A stretch of 64,000 bases of DNA, from contig CAYLLN010000028.1 of assembly GCA_964384375.1 (NCBI GenBank), positions 11,084-75,083 on the forward strand, in the 5' to 3' direction. Positions 1 through 7,735 of this stretch are shown here, piece by piece. Position 1 is the first letter of the stretch, and every line of letters begins with the position of its first letter. The notes below the pieces were generated by a model that saw only the letters and a program-made list of their open reading frames with translations, searched no databases and was not told the DNA's origin. Origin of the DNA: CAYLLN01 sp964384375 (GTDB taxonomy: Bacteria; Planctomycetota; Planctomycetia; Pirellulales; Pirellulaceae). Made by a program: the position numbers and the translations under genes.

Positions 1-452
1 AGGAAGCGTTGCACAAGCGGCGCTATGGCGAGCCGCCGCGGGAAGCATCACGGGCGTTGCACGTGACGTTTTGCAACGGCGCTCGAACGGCAGCGTATCT
101 GGCCGGCGTCGAACAGTTCGAGGCGGCGGGAGTCGATGTCCGTATCGCCACCGACGACGGCAGTCGCGGGCATCACGGCCTGGTGACAGACCTGCTCAAG
201 CAATCGCTGGCTGAGCATCACGGCAGGCCGCGCATCGCCTGCTGCGGCCCGGAACCAATGATGGAAGCCGTCGCCAAGATCGCAGTCGAGGCCAATATCC
301 CTTGCCAGGTCTCGCTCGAAACGCCGATGGCTTGCGGCATCGGCATCTGTTTCACATGCGTCGCCAAGATCCGCCAAGAGGACGGCACGTTCGACTACAA
401 GCGAACCTGCGCCGAAGGTCCGGTATTCGACGCGGAGGCGATCGAGTGGTAA
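1..452 (+). CDS. pyrK: Dihydroorotate dehydrogenase electron-transfer subunit (PyrK-like), C-terminal part
   Basis: The gene enters from the left edge, and the frame is open from base 3, so only the last roughly 150 residues are present. The segment holds a nucleotide-binding end (CGPEPMMEAVAKI) followed by a ferredoxin-like cysteine pattern, MACGIGICFTC and then a fourth cysteine in YKRTCAEGP. This is the C-terminal [2Fe-2S] domain of the PyrK/ferredoxin-NADP reductase family, which passes electrons between NAD and the FMN of PyrD in pyrimidine synthesis. The ending GPVFDAEAIEW is also typical of the family. The first ATG-like codon in the window is not the true start. A related sulfide dehydrogenase or NADPH-reductase subunit is the main alternative. 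Confidence 0.85.
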   Translation, partial: EALHKRRYGEPPREASRALHVTFCNGARTAAYLAGVEQFEAAGVDVRIATDDGSRGHHGLVTDLLKQSLAEHHGRPRIACCGPEPMMEAVAKIAVEANIPCQVSLETPMACGIGICFTCVAKIRQEDGTFDYKRTCAEGPVFDAEAIEW

Positions 453-456
453 CGCG

Positions 457-1686
457 TTATTTCACCGGATACTTGACGACGGTCATTTTGCCATAACCGT
501 CTGGCCAGTTCGTCGTGAACTCGACTTCGCCGACGAGTTCGTCAGGACCGAGAACGGCCGGATATTGCTTTTCGAGCTTGTTCTGCTGGTCGATGTAGAT
601 TCGCGCGAGATACTTGCCCGCTGGCAATGCCGGGCGAGCCGCAAGCTCTTTCGCACGGGTGGAATCACGCGGAGCGGTCAGGCTCAGGTGGTTCTGCCAC
701 AACTGTCCGCCGCCGAACACCGGTCTGTCCGCGGTCGCCCAGCGATCCGGCGACCACGACTTTGTCGCTTCATCCCAGCGGTACAGATCGACCTGGAGGA
801 CCATTTTGTCGAAGCGAGCCGGCACTTCGGTGAGCTTGAACCAAATCTCGCTGACGGTCGAAACCTCGCTGCCGTCGGCTGGCAACTCGCTTGCGGCGGT
901 GTACTTCCCTTGCTCGGTGGCCGCAAGGTCATCGATGAACTGCCGGAACTGCTTGTAGGTCCGGTCGCCAAAGGCCATCTTCTGCCCGCCGCCGTGCTTT
1001 ACCTGATTCAGCGGCTTTAGCAAAAGCAGGCTCTTCTCCGGCTGACCCAGATCAATCAGCTCCACCTCGCGCAAGTACGCCAGCGTACCCGCCGGATCGT
1101 CCTTCTTGATCCACGAGATGTGCTCGCCATGCTTCTTCACCTGCTCCTGGTTCCGATCGGGCGAGTGGCAGGCGGCACAGCGGCCGACCTCCGACCAGAC
1201 CCGATCGACGAACGACGAGAGCACGCGATCCTTGCGAGCGTGACGGATCACTTCGTCGGGAAGTTGCGGGCCGATCTTCGCATCGCCCGATTTACTCGCG
1301 AGCAGCGCAGGATCCTTCACAGCCGCCTGAATCCAGCCCCGAAACGCCGCGAGTTCCTCCTGCCGGACTTTGTCAGTCACAAGGCTCGGCCGCTTTGGCT
1401 TGCGGGCGATGAACGCGAGCAGCTTCGACTTGTCGGGAACCTTGACGTCAATCAGTCCGCCGTCGCGCAGCGCGGCAAACGTCTCCGCTTCGGTCGGCTG
1501 GATGTACTGCGCCAGATCGACGCCCGAGAGATGGCACTCAGCACAGCTCGACGGATTCTTGGCGGAGAGAATCGGTAGAATCCGCCGCTCGAATTGCGCC
1601 CGCGATGCGTCGTCCGCCGCAGCGGGCGGAAGAACCAAGGTGCCCAGAGCCACGACCCAAAGCGATCGGAAGCCGGGAACTCGCAT
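457..1686 (-). CDS. Secreted di-haem cytochrome c domain protein, planctomycete type
   Basis: The 409-residue protein has an N-terminal signal peptide (hydrophobic residues 8-24, cut likely after AAA) and two CxxCH haem-binding motifs, CAECH near residue 48 and CAACH near residue 170. The part after about residue 260 has no recognised domain and looks beta-rich. The first haem region resembles the planctomycete cytochrome C (PSC) modules that accompany large dehydrogenases. Export and haem attachment would take place outside the cytoplasmic membrane. The ATG start is followed directly by the signal peptide. It is 33 bp downstream of rpsT on the same strand but functionally unrelated. The exact redox partner cannot be told from the sequence. 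Confidence 0.8.
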   Translation of the reverse strand: MRVPGFRSLWVVALGTLVLPPAAADDASRAQFERRILPILSAKNPSSCAECHLSGVDLAQYIQPTEAETFAALRDGGLIDVKVPDKSKLLAFIARKPKRPSLVTDKVRQEELAAFRGWIQAAVKDPALLASKSGDAKIGPQLPDEVIRHARKDRVLSSFVDRVWSEVGRCAACHSPDRNQEQVKKHGEHISWIKKDDPAGTLAYLREVELIDLGQPEKSLLLLKPLNQVKHGGGQKMAFGDRTYKQFRQFIDDLAATEQGKYTAASELPADGSEVSTVSEIWFKLTEVPARFDKMVLQVDLYRWDEATKSWSPDRWATADRPVFGGGQLWQNHLSLTAPRDSTRAKELAARPALPAGKYLARIYIDQQNKLEKQYPAVLGPDELVGEVEFTTNWPDGYGKMTVVKYPVK

Positions 1687-1719
1687 CGCGTCCCCCCTTG
1701 GTTCTGGATTTTGCAGACC

Positions 1720-2004
1720 TTACTTGGCTGCCGGTGCTTTCGTCTTGGCCGATTTCATCAGGTGCTGCAACCGCGATTTGGTCCGGGCAGCGGCGTTCGG
1801 GTGAATCACCCGCTTGGCGGCCGAGCGGTCGAGCTTGGTCGCGGCCACGCGGAACTCGGCATCGGCCTTGGCCAGGTCACCGGCGGTAACCGCCTCGCGG
1901 ACCTTGCGAATCTGCGTTTTGATCGAGGACTTCGTGGCCCGGTTCGTGGCCCGCTGCTGGAGGCTCTTCCGGTGGCTTTTCTTGGCGCTTTTAGTGGTTG
2001 GCAT
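1720..2004 (-). CDS. rpsT: 30S ribosomal protein S20
   Basis: The protein has 94 residues and a very basic N-terminus (MPTTKSAKKSHRKSLQQR), followed by the S20 three-helix pattern with RKVREAV, KLDRSAAKRVIHPNAAARTKSRL and a Lys/Ala tail. Length and sequence match bacterial S20, which binds 16S rRNA early in small-subunit assembly. The conserved segment GVIHKNAAARxKSRL of the family is visible as RVIHPNAAARTKSRL. It is transcribed alone or with the following cytochrome gene; the 88 bp upstream region separates it from the TPR gene. Confidence 0.97.
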   Translation of the reverse strand: MPTTKSAKKSHRKSLQQRATNRATKSSIKTQIRKVREAVTAGDLAKADAEFRVAATKLDRSAAKRVIHPNAAARTKSRLQHLMKSAKTKAPAAK

Positions 2005-2092
2005 GGATCGTCTAACTGAATACTGGTGAACGGTTTAAGCAGGCTGCTCGCCTACACGCTGGTCGCAAGTGGAATCGCGTATCATCACAAAT

Positions 2093-3388
2093 TCAGGGCA
2101 GTTTGTCTAGCCGCTCACGGGCGTCCTTATAGTTTGGCTTGATCGCTACCAGCCGCGTAAGGGCCGACTTCGCGTCCCCCGCCTCGTTCATCGCGGCAGC
2201 CAGGACGCCGATGCGGTACAGGGCGGTGAGCTGGGTGGACTGATTGGCCTCGTCGATTTGTGCCGCCTGCCGATAGTATCCGAGCGCCTTGGCGAACTGC
2301 CGCAAGTGCTGCCAGCATTCGCCTAACTCCAGGTTCGCCACTGCTGCCAACGACGGATCGGCCAAAGCTTCTTCCAACCTCTGGATCGCCCCGCTGTAGT
2401 TGCCCGCTCGCTTGAGCCGCCGGGCGAGTTCAAGTTTTAACTGCTTATCGTGCGGATGCCGCTCGCTTCGGAGGTGAAAGATGTCGATCTCCAGGCGATT
2501 GTGTTCCTGCTCCATACGACCGACGAGCGACTGGGCTTTGGGATGCGGGTCGGACTCGGCTCGGCGGCGAGCGACGGCCAGACGAAGCTGACTGTGTGCC
2601 AGTCGCAAGTCTTCGCGCTCGGCGAGGATTGCGAGGTCGCCGCCCGACGCTTGTTGTGCGCGAGAGAAACACTGCTCGGCTGCGGCGAAGCGGCCTTCTG
2701 TGGCGAGGCTTCGAGCCGTCGCGAGCAGACTTTCGGCAGACGGAAGTGACGAGTCATCGAGTAGCTTTGCAGCAAGAGCAGTCGGCGTGAGGTTGCTGGC
2801 GGCCTGGGTTGCTTCCGGATCGGAGTCATGCTTGGCGAGTTTCTGCCAGTGTTCAATCGCCTCTTCAAACCGTCCCTGCCGCGTCAGGCAGCGGGCCAGT
2901 TGGCGTCGTACGCTCGCGTCCTCGGGGGCAATTCGCTGGGCTTCGGTCAGATAGCGAAGCTCGATCTCGTCGAGGTCGCAGCGGCCTGCCGCCGCCGCGA
3001 GTTGCACGTAAAACTGCGGGTCGTGCCAACGGCGGACGAGGCGGTCCGGCGCCTCACGCAGTGCTTGGTGCTCGGTACCAAGTACGGAGTCCTGAGTACT
3101 CGGCACCGAGTCAAGGTTCGCTGCCGCATCAACTGTTTCCTTCGCTCCGCCAAACCAGCCGGATAGCCACGACCGCCCCGCCTTTGGCTCCCACTTCCAC
3201 AAGTTCGTCAGTAAGGCATCCAGATACAGCGTGTTTCCCGGATCTTCCCGCAAGCATTCCGCCAGAATCGCATGAACGGCGGCCCGATCGCACGACGCAC
3301 GCGCAGCCAGGCGCATCGCATCCTCGTACCGCTGCTGGAGGCGGCGGCGAGCGTCGGGTGTGACAAGCAACGAGGGGACCGTGGCCAT
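2093..3388 (-). CDS. TPR-repeat protein
   Basis: The protein has 431 residues from the ATG at 3388; a GTG 15 bp upstream is possible but less likely. It consists of helical tetratricopeptide-like units, for example in the middle (ASVRRQLARCLTRQGRFEEA) and at the C-terminus (KLELARRLKRAGNYSGAIQR and ANLELGECWQHLRQFAKALG). There is no signal peptide or membrane span, so it is probably cytoplasmic and acts as a protein-interaction scaffold. Residues around 95-115 (DSVPSTQDSVLGTEHQA) are encoded by a tandem DNA repeat and are not TPR-like, suggesting an in-frame repeat insertion. No enzymatic domain is visible and the partner is unknown. Confidence 0.8.
   Translation of the reverse strand: MATVPSLLVTPDARRRLQQRYEDAMRLAARASCDRAAVHAILAECLREDPGNTLYLDALLTNLWKWEPKAGRSWLSGWFGGAKETVDAAANLDSVPSTQDSVLGTEHQALREAPDRLVRRWHDPQFYVQLAAAAGRCDLDEIELRYLTEAQRIAPEDASVRRQLARCLTRQGRFEEAIEHWQKLAKHDSDPEATQAASNLTPTALAAKLLDDSSLPSAESLLATARSLATEGRFAAAEQCFSRAQQASGGDLAILAEREDLRLAHSQLRLAVARRRAESDPHPKAQSLVGRMEQEHNRLEIDIFHLRSERHPHDKQLKLELARRLKRAGNYSGAIQRLEEALADPSLAAVANLELGECWQHLRQFAKALGYYRQAAQIDEANQSTQLTALYRIGVLAAAMNEAGDAKSALTRLVAIKPNYKDARERLDKLP
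3064..3114. repeat. Degenerate tandem repeat inside the TPR gene
   Basis: About 50 bp contains repeated GAGTAC/GTACTC/CGGTACC-type words (CTCGGTACC, AGTACGGAGTC, GAGTACTCGG, CACCGAGTC). It is read in frame as DSVPSTQDSVLGTEHQA between TPR-like segments, and looks like a mobile or expanding short repeat tolerated by the protein. Confidence 0.55.
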
Positions 3389-3434
3389 GCCTGAGCGTAC
3401 CACGTCCCCTAGCGATGCGTGTGGCTATCCAATG

Positions 3435-4577
3435 CTACTCCGCCATTTTCGCCGGCGCCGCATCGGCCAGGGCCAGCAGGGCGAAGGCCGTGCAGAGGTT
3501 GGCGTCTCCTTCCATGAACTTCGCGTTCGCATTGACCCACGAGCCGTCCTCGCGCTGGCGACTGGCAAGCTCCGTGGCCAAGTCCTTTCGCCAATCGTGC
3601 GTCTTGCCGGCATCGTCGGTGATTTTGTCCTCGCCGAGGGCCGCGAGCGCCTTGGCGAACGTGCCGTAGTAATAGAACAGGCCGGAATCCCCCTGGCCGG
3701 GATGCGACTTCACGTCGTAGTGCTTGCCGATCCACTTGATGACCGCCTTCACCCGCGGGTCGTCCTTCGAGACGCCGGCAAAGACCATACTCTTAAGGCC
3801 GGCATAGCTCATCGCCCCGTAGCTCCGCAGGCCGCCGGTCGCTTCGTCTTCCTTCTCCTGGTTGCCGGGAACGGGCGTGTAGTAGAAGCCGCCGTCGTTG
3901 ATCTTGGCGGCAAACGGCGTCGTGTTGTACGGCGATTCAAGGTTCTGGCAGCGCGACACGAACACGAGGGCATTGCGAATCGCCTGGTCGTCGGCGCCGT
4001 TGCCGGTGCTCTTGAGGGCGTCGATCATGAACGCGGTGTTCGAGAGGTCCGGCCGCCCCTGCCCTCCGTAGCCCGCACCGCCGAAGAAGAAGCTGTCCTT
4101 CTCGTGCCCTTCTTGTGCGTCGAACGGCACACCCTTGATGAACTTGTCGGCGTTTTTCAGGATCGTGTCGTATTTGCCGTCCTTGTTCGCCGCGGCGAGG
4201 CAGACGACCGCGACGCACGTCTCATACGTCTTCAGCCGGCCGCTGGCGGCGTGAATGCCGCCGGTCGGCTGCACGGCCTCTTCAATCACCTTCAGGGCCT
4301 TGGCCACGGTCGGGTCTTCGGGGGAGCGACCGTGCTTGAGCAAGGCGGTTGCCGCGAGAGCCGTCACGCCAATGCCGATCTGCTTCGTGAACGAGCCGTC
4401 GGCGGCCTGTCCCTTCGTGCGGAGGAAGTCGATCCCCTTGGTGACCATCGCTTCGTAAGCCTTGGGATCGGGACCAACCGCATCGTCGGCGAATACAAAC
4501 CGCGGCAAGCTGCCCGCAGCAGCCAGCGTGGCGGAAGCGGCGAGAAAATCACGGCGAGCGAGGGACCAGCGGGACAT
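3435..4577 (-). CDS. Tat-exported prenyltransferase/squalene-oxidase repeat protein
   Basis: The 380-residue protein starts with a twin-arginine signal (ARRDFLAASATLAAAGSL), so it is exported folded. The body has alpha-alpha barrel repeats of the prenyltransferase/squalene oxidase type, with recurring units such as IGVTALAATALLKHG, GRLKTYETCVAVVCLAAA, DLSNTAFMIDAL and GGLRSYGAMSYAGLKSM. The Tyr/Trp-Gly-containing QW-like motifs recur around FFGGAGYGGQGRPDLSN and DGSWVNANAKFMEG. Family members include terpene cyclases and many planctomycete proteins of unknown substrate. The DxDD motif of class II cyclases is not apparent, so a binding or structural role is possible. It is separated from upstream genes by a repeat-rich gap. 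Confidence 0.85.
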   Translation of the reverse strand: MSRWSLARRDFLAASATLAAAGSLPRFVFADDAVGPDPKAYEAMVTKGIDFLRTKGQAADGSFTKQIGIGVTALAATALLKHGRSPEDPTVAKALKVIEEAVQPTGGIHAASGRLKTYETCVAVVCLAAANKDGKYDTILKNADKFIKGVPFDAQEGHEKDSFFFGGAGYGGQGRPDLSNTAFMIDALKSTGNGADDQAIRNALVFVSRCQNLESPYNTTPFAAKINDGGFYYTPVPGNQEKEDEATGGLRSYGAMSYAGLKSMVFAGVSKDDPRVKAVIKWIGKHYDVKSHPGQGDSGLFYYYGTFAKALAALGEDKITDDAGKTHDWRKDLATELASRQREDGSWVNANAKFMEGDANLCTAFALLALADAAPAKMAE

Positions 4578-4653
4578 GGCGAACTCCGGGGCGACGAGTA
4601 GTTTGAAGTCGAGTGAATAGAATCAAGTTCAAACGAGCAGGTTTTGTGCCGGG

Positions 4654-4680
4654 ATACTAACCCGAAGCGTCAGCGAGGGA
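4654..4680 (-). repeat. Interspersed repeat, copy 1 (TCCCTCGCT...TTAGTAT family)
   Basis: The reverse complement reads TCCCTCGCTGACGC, then TTCGGGTTAGTAT. It differs from the plus-strand copy at 8814-8840 at only two positions. A third degenerate copy lies at 4920-4944. Confidence 0.6.
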
Positions 4681-4789
4681 ATTGCTTCACGTGACTGACG
4701 CAGGTTCCCTGGCGCGTCGAGTTCGTCGGCATAAGTGTCGGAATGCGCGACATGGCGGCCGCGTCGGCGATGCCATCAGGAATGGATCA

Positions 4790-4871
4790 ACGCAAAGCCG
4801 CCAAGGGCGCAAAGGCCGCGGAGATACCGATTGTCGCTTTGCGCCTTTGCGTTTCTCCGCGTCTTTGCGTT
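4790..4871. repeat. Imperfect inverted repeat of CGCAAAG words
   Basis: The left side has CGCAAAGCCGCC and GGCGCAAAGGCCGCGG. The right side has CTTTGCGCCTTTGCG and CGCGTCTTTGCG. The two halves are largely complementary and could form a long imperfect hairpin. No ORF or known RNA is recognised. Confidence 0.5.
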
Positions 4872-4954
4872 GTTTGTAGCCGGCTACGATGATCTGCGGT
4901 GTCGCCTTGGCCGATACGATCCTCGCTGGCGCGTCGGGTTGGTAGGAAGAACGC

Positions 4955-5359
4955 CTATCGTTTACTACGCAAATGGCCGGCCGTGGATTGAAAGTATTTG
5001 GTGCGCCGGGTGGTGACCGTTTCCGCCTTCTCCTCTTGCTGGCGGCGGAGGTCTTCGAGGTTCGCCTGGCAATAGCGGCAGCCGATGATTTGCAGGTGGA
5101 ACTGGATATACGCCACGTGCCCCTCGTCGAGCGCGCCGAGGAGGTGGCTGCCGAGCTGCTGGCGGGTAGGGCAGCTCAGCCGGCGGCGACGCCAGATTTC
5201 CCCCACGCTGTGCAGCCCGGCATCGCGACGGCCGTTGATCACCGCGAGCTGCGTGAGCAGTTCGGGCCGGGAACGCAGCTCCGCCTCGACCGCGGCCATC
5301 TCCGCCGCGGGGAGGGATTCGTCGAGATAGGACTGAAGGTCGGCTTGGGTGATACGCAT
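4955..5359 (-). CDS. Small zinc-binding, anti-sigma-like protein
   Basis: The chosen ATG at 5359 gives 134 residues; the longer frame upstream is repeat-derived sequence. The N-terminus (ITQADLQSYLDESLPAAEMAAVEAELRSRPELLTQL) resembles the short helical start of zinc-finger anti-sigma proteins. The second half carries CPTRQQLGSHLLGAL and then FHLQIIGCRYCQANLEDL, a His-x5-Cys-x2-Cys pattern close to the HxxxCxxC zinc site of ZAS-type anti-sigma factors. There is no membrane span, so it would be soluble. It lies in the same strand block as the ECF sigma factor at 6999-7652, which makes a regulatory partnership plausible but unproven. Confidence 0.7.
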   Translation of the reverse strand: MRITQADLQSYLDESLPAAEMAAVEAELRSRPELLTQLAVINGRRDAGLHSVGEIWRRRRLSCPTRQQLGSHLLGALDEGHVAYIQFHLQIIGCRYCQANLEDLRRQQEEKAETVTTRRTKYFQSTAGHLRSKR

Positions 5360-5360
5360 A

Positions 5361-5399
5361 AGAGTGCGGAATTCGGATTGCAGAATGCGGAGTTGCAGG
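5361..5399. repeat. Short tandem-like repeat upstream of the zinc-protein gene
   Basis: The words GAGTGCGGAATTCGG, TTGCAGAATGCGGAG and TTGCAGG repeat with a period near 16 bp directly before the start codon at 5359. The element would lie in the 5' leader of that gene. Confidence 0.4.
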
Positions 5400-5402
5400 G
5401 TG

Positions 5403-5876
5403 TTAAGATCTGTGCTGAGACTGGGCGGCCATCTTTCGATAACCGGGAATGACCGTATTGCGCCCAAAGGGGCGGTTGCACCACTCATCGAACAGTTTAA
5501 AAGGTGCGAACTCAGATTGGTGCTTCTCCCACCAAAGATACAAGTTTCCGGCAAAAAGATGGGCCTTGCCCTGCTTGTCAACGAAAGGTCGCACGCCATC
5601 ACCCACTATTGCCTTCGCCGCAATTCCAAGGGCTGAATCCAGTGGGATAAATCCGCCGACTTGAACAACGGGATAGAAAACCATACGGGCAGGAGCCCGT
5701 GGATCTTGCTGCTCTAGTAGTCGTATCAGGGCAGCCTCGAATTCCGGCCAACACGCCTTGATGGAAGGCATCAACTCATTGGCACCACATGCGAATCGGT
5801 CCCACATTTCGAGGAATCGATCAACGAGTTCTAGATCGTTATCTAGTGCCGACGTTTCCATCGCGCTCTTACTCAT
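5403..5876 (-). CDS. Conserved-looking hypothetical protein
   Basis: The protein has 157 residues from the ATG at 5876; another ATG at 5861 is equally possible. It is soluble, with Trp-rich segments (LEMWDRFACGANELMPSIKACWPEFE, split here only for description) and a C-terminal part with NLYLWWEKHQSEF and LFDEWCNRPFGRN. No known domain is recognised. It lies between the zinc-protein gene and the AIM24 gene on the same strand with a gap of about 50 bp on either side, and it may be a recent addition to that block. Confidence 0.6.
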   Translation of the reverse strand: MSKSAMETSALDNDLELVDRFLEMWDRFACGANELMPSIKACWPEFEAALIRLLEQQDPRAPARMVFYPVVQVGGFIPLDSALGIAAKAIVGDGVRPFVDKQGKAHLFAGNLYLWWEKHQSEFAPFKLFDEWCNRPFGRNTVIPGYRKMAAQSQHRS

Positions 5877-5926
5877 CGAAGCTTCGGCCAAGGTGCATTT
5901 CGCTACCGCTCATGCACCCTACTTGG

Positions 5927-6628
5927 TTAACCTGCTCCCGCGCCCGCCTGGAACGCTCGCTCCTCAAACGGCTGGATCACGACAAACCCCTGGCCGGCGA
6001 ATTCCATCTGGATCGACTCGCCGCTTCCGCGGCCCAAGAACGTCTTGAGCGAAATGTCGGTCTTGAATTCCGGCTGTAGCGTGCCCGACCAGGCGATCGT
6101 GGCGTTGGGATCGGTCCGCACGGGCAGGCCGGGCCGCACGATGAGGGTCAGCGGCTCGTGATGCGTGGTGATCGCCAGCATCCCCACCCCTTCCAGCCGC
6201 ACGTTGAACAAGCCGCCGGCAACCAGGGCCGAGAGCTTGCGCATCATGGTGATATCCCATTTCAGCGACGGCTCGAAGGCCAAGAGGTCGTTCCCGTTGA
6301 CGAAAATCGACTCTCCCTGAAGCTGCAGGATCTGAATGCTCTTCCCTTCGTCGGCGAGGTACATGACTCCCTGGCCGGTCGCTTTGGTCAGCCGCGTCCC
6401 CTCGCCGGTGAGGGCCTTTTTGAAGAACTTGCCGATGCCGTGCTCCAAAATTCCCTCGCGCTCGAACTTGACCTGGCCGACGTAGGCCTTCATCGCCCCG
6501 GTCTTGATCCAGATCATGCCGTTCAGGTTGACCTCGAGCATCCGCGGGCTTTCGAGCTCGAATAGCCCCTGGCCGCGGTCTTGCTGGGCGGTGGCAGTGA
6601 CGAAGTCGTTGAGCGAATAGCGAGTCAT
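5927..6628 (-). CDS. AIM24 family protein
   Basis: The 233-residue protein matches the AIM24/TIGR00266-like beta-rich fold. The visible elements are FELESPRMLEVNLNG, a Gly-rich turn (GAMKAYVGQVKFEREG), GQGVMYLADEGKSIQILQL, the segment VNGNDLLAFEPSL and the late motif LAITTHHEPLTLIV. Proteins of this family occur in bacteria, archaea and mitochondria; most bacterial members are cytoplasmic and of unknown role. Here it sits in a minus-strand block with an ECF sigma factor and a Ser/Thr kinase. The start ATG at 6628 is well placed. Confidence 0.85.
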   Translation of the reverse strand: MTRYSLNDFVTATAQQDRGQGLFELESPRMLEVNLNGMIWIKTGAMKAYVGQVKFEREGILEHGIGKFFKKALTGEGTRLTKATGQGVMYLADEGKSIQILQLQGESIFVNGNDLLAFEPSLKWDITMMRKLSALVAGGLFNVRLEGVGMLAITTHHEPLTLIVRPGLPVRTDPNATIAWSGTLQPEFKTDISLKTFLGRGSGESIQMEFAGQGFVVIQPFEERAFQAGAGAG

Positions 6629-6646
6629 GGAGAATTCGGTATTGTC

Positions 6647-6943
6647 TTACGACCGTGCTGCGAGAAACTCATGGGCGCAGGTCTGAATTGTGTCCTGTGC
6701 TTGACGAACTGTGAAAGGCTCGACATACGATCCCTCGCGATAAAATCCTTGGTCAGGTTGCTCAACTTCGATGGGATCAACTAATGGATCGGTGGATGCG
6801 GAAAACTCCCATTGCGAGGATCTTGCGCGAAAGTAGAACCTGGATCGGCCTATCGTACCCATAGCCTGGATAGGTTCCCCCGACGTGTAAAATTGACCGA
6901 ATAGCGAGATTTCAGGGCATTCAATTCTGGGTAGTTGGTTCAT
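6647..6943 (-). CDS. Hypothetical protein
   Basis: The 98-residue soluble protein starts at an ATG (MNQLPRIECPEISLFGQFY) and ends in a helical tail (TVRQAQDTIQTCAHEFLAARS). Its stop is 18 bp upstream of the AIM24 start codon, indicating co-transcription. The local base composition is slightly lower in GC than its neighbours. No family is recognised and no catalytic motif is visible. Confidence 0.55.
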   Translation of the reverse strand: MNQLPRIECPEISLFGQFYTSGEPIQAMGTIGRSRFYFRARSSQWEFSASTDPLVDPIEVEQPDQGFYREGSYVEPFTVRQAQDTIQTCAHEFLAARS

Positions 6944-6998
6944 CGAATGTTGTCCAAATTATTTGCCAGTACCCAGTTTTCATCTGTCGACTTTGAAT

Positions 6999-7652
6999 TC
7001 ACCCACTCTGTTCTTCTTCGTACAACTCCGGAAAGACTTCTTCGCTGAGGTTTTGCCTTTGAATTAACGTTCGCAGGCGGGCGATGAAGTCAAACTTGTA
7101 GTTGGCGACCTGCTGCTCGGTGATGCCGAGATGCTCGGCCACATCCTTGTTCGCCCAGCCGCGAACGAAAAGGAGTTCGGCGCACATCAGCTTCGTCCAC
7201 TCCCCCTTTTCGCGCCAGCGGTCGATCTGTTCGGTCAGGGCGCCGCTGACGGCTTTTTCTTCCAGCTCCTTTCGTTCGCCGCTGCGGGCGATGGAGCTGG
7301 CGTGGCGGGCGGAGCCGGAGATTTGCCAGTCGCCGCTCGTGTCGCTGTGGCTGGCGAGCGGGACGGCGGGGCGGCGGCCCTCGCGGCGCAAATGGTCCGT
7401 CAGCTTGTACGCGCAGATCGAGAACAGATAGCTTTCCAGCGGGCGGCGGCCGTCGTAGTTCGGCAGGCTGTTCAGAAAGCCGAGGAACGACTCCTGGACG
7501 ATGTCCTCGCTCGGTCCGCGGCGGCCGAGGCGGCTTTCGACGAAGGCGAGGAGGCGGCCCTCGTAGCGGGCGATGAGGTCGTCCCACGCCTGGGTTTCGC
7601 CGCGGCGGATGCGATCGACGAGGAGACTGTCGGCGTCCGGCGGAGCGGTCAT
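6999..7652 (-). CDS. ECF-type RNA polymerase sigma factor
   Basis: The ATG at 7652 gives 217 residues; the longer frame upstream translates a repeat. Sigma region 2 is seen as WDDLIARYEGRLLAFVESRL, then SEDIVQESFLGFLNSL and LESYLFSICAYKLTDHLRR. Region 4 follows a long linker (about residues 95-150) and contains LFVRGWANKDVAEHLGITEQQVANYKFDF, the helix-turn-helix for -35 recognition, quoted in parts. The unusually long Ser/Arg-rich linker could be a regulatory site. Downstream of a membrane protein and a Ser/Thr kinase gene, it resembles ECF factors controlled by kinases rather than by classical anti-sigma factors, but a zinc anti-sigma-like protein is encoded nearby. Confidence 0.9.
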   Translation of the reverse strand: MTAPPDADSLLVDRIRRGETQAWDDLIARYEGRLLAFVESRLGRRGPSEDIVQESFLGFLNSLPNYDGRRPLESYLFSICAYKLTDHLRREGRRPAVPLASHSDTSGDWQISGSARHASSIARSGERKELEEKAVSGALTEQIDRWREKGEWTKLMCAELLFVRGWANKDVAEHLGITEQQVANYKFDFIARLRTLIQRQNLSEEVFPELYEEEQSG

Positions 7653-7686
7653 GGCGGCTGGCGAACCTGGGGAAAGCGGGCCTGCG

Positions 7687-7720
7687 CCCTCACCCCGGCC
7701 CTCTCCCAGCGGGAGAGGGA
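7687..7720. repeat. Palindromic repeat upstream of the ECF sigma gene
   Basis: The core CCCTCTCCCAGCGGGAGAGGG is an inverted repeat with arms CCCTCTCCC and GGGAGAGGG around a three-base loop, preceded by CCCTCACCCCGG. It lies between the membrane-protein stop codon and the sigma-factor start, so it would be in their shared mRNA. Confidence 0.65.
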
Positions 7721-7735
7721 ACATGCCAGACGGAC

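Larger units (their letters stand above)
4578..4954. other. Gene-free, repeat-rich intergenic region
   Basis: No credible gene lies here. The region carries two copies of a 25-27 bp repeat also found at 8814-8840: one at 4654-4680 in inverted orientation and a degenerate one at 4920-4944. At 4790-4871 there is an imperfect inverted repeat built from the words CGCAAAG and CTTTGCG. Short ORFs here read through these repeats. Confidence 0.6.

Noticed and set aside
3360..4601. A 413-codon plus-strand frame across the prenyltransferase-repeat gene.
   Set aside because: It is a high-GC shadow of the Tat-exported protein on the other strand and has no domain.
5360..5602. Longer start of the zinc-protein gene.
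   Set aside because: The extra residues overlap the gene at 5403-5876 and translate a tandem repeat; the ATG at 5359 starts the conserved part.
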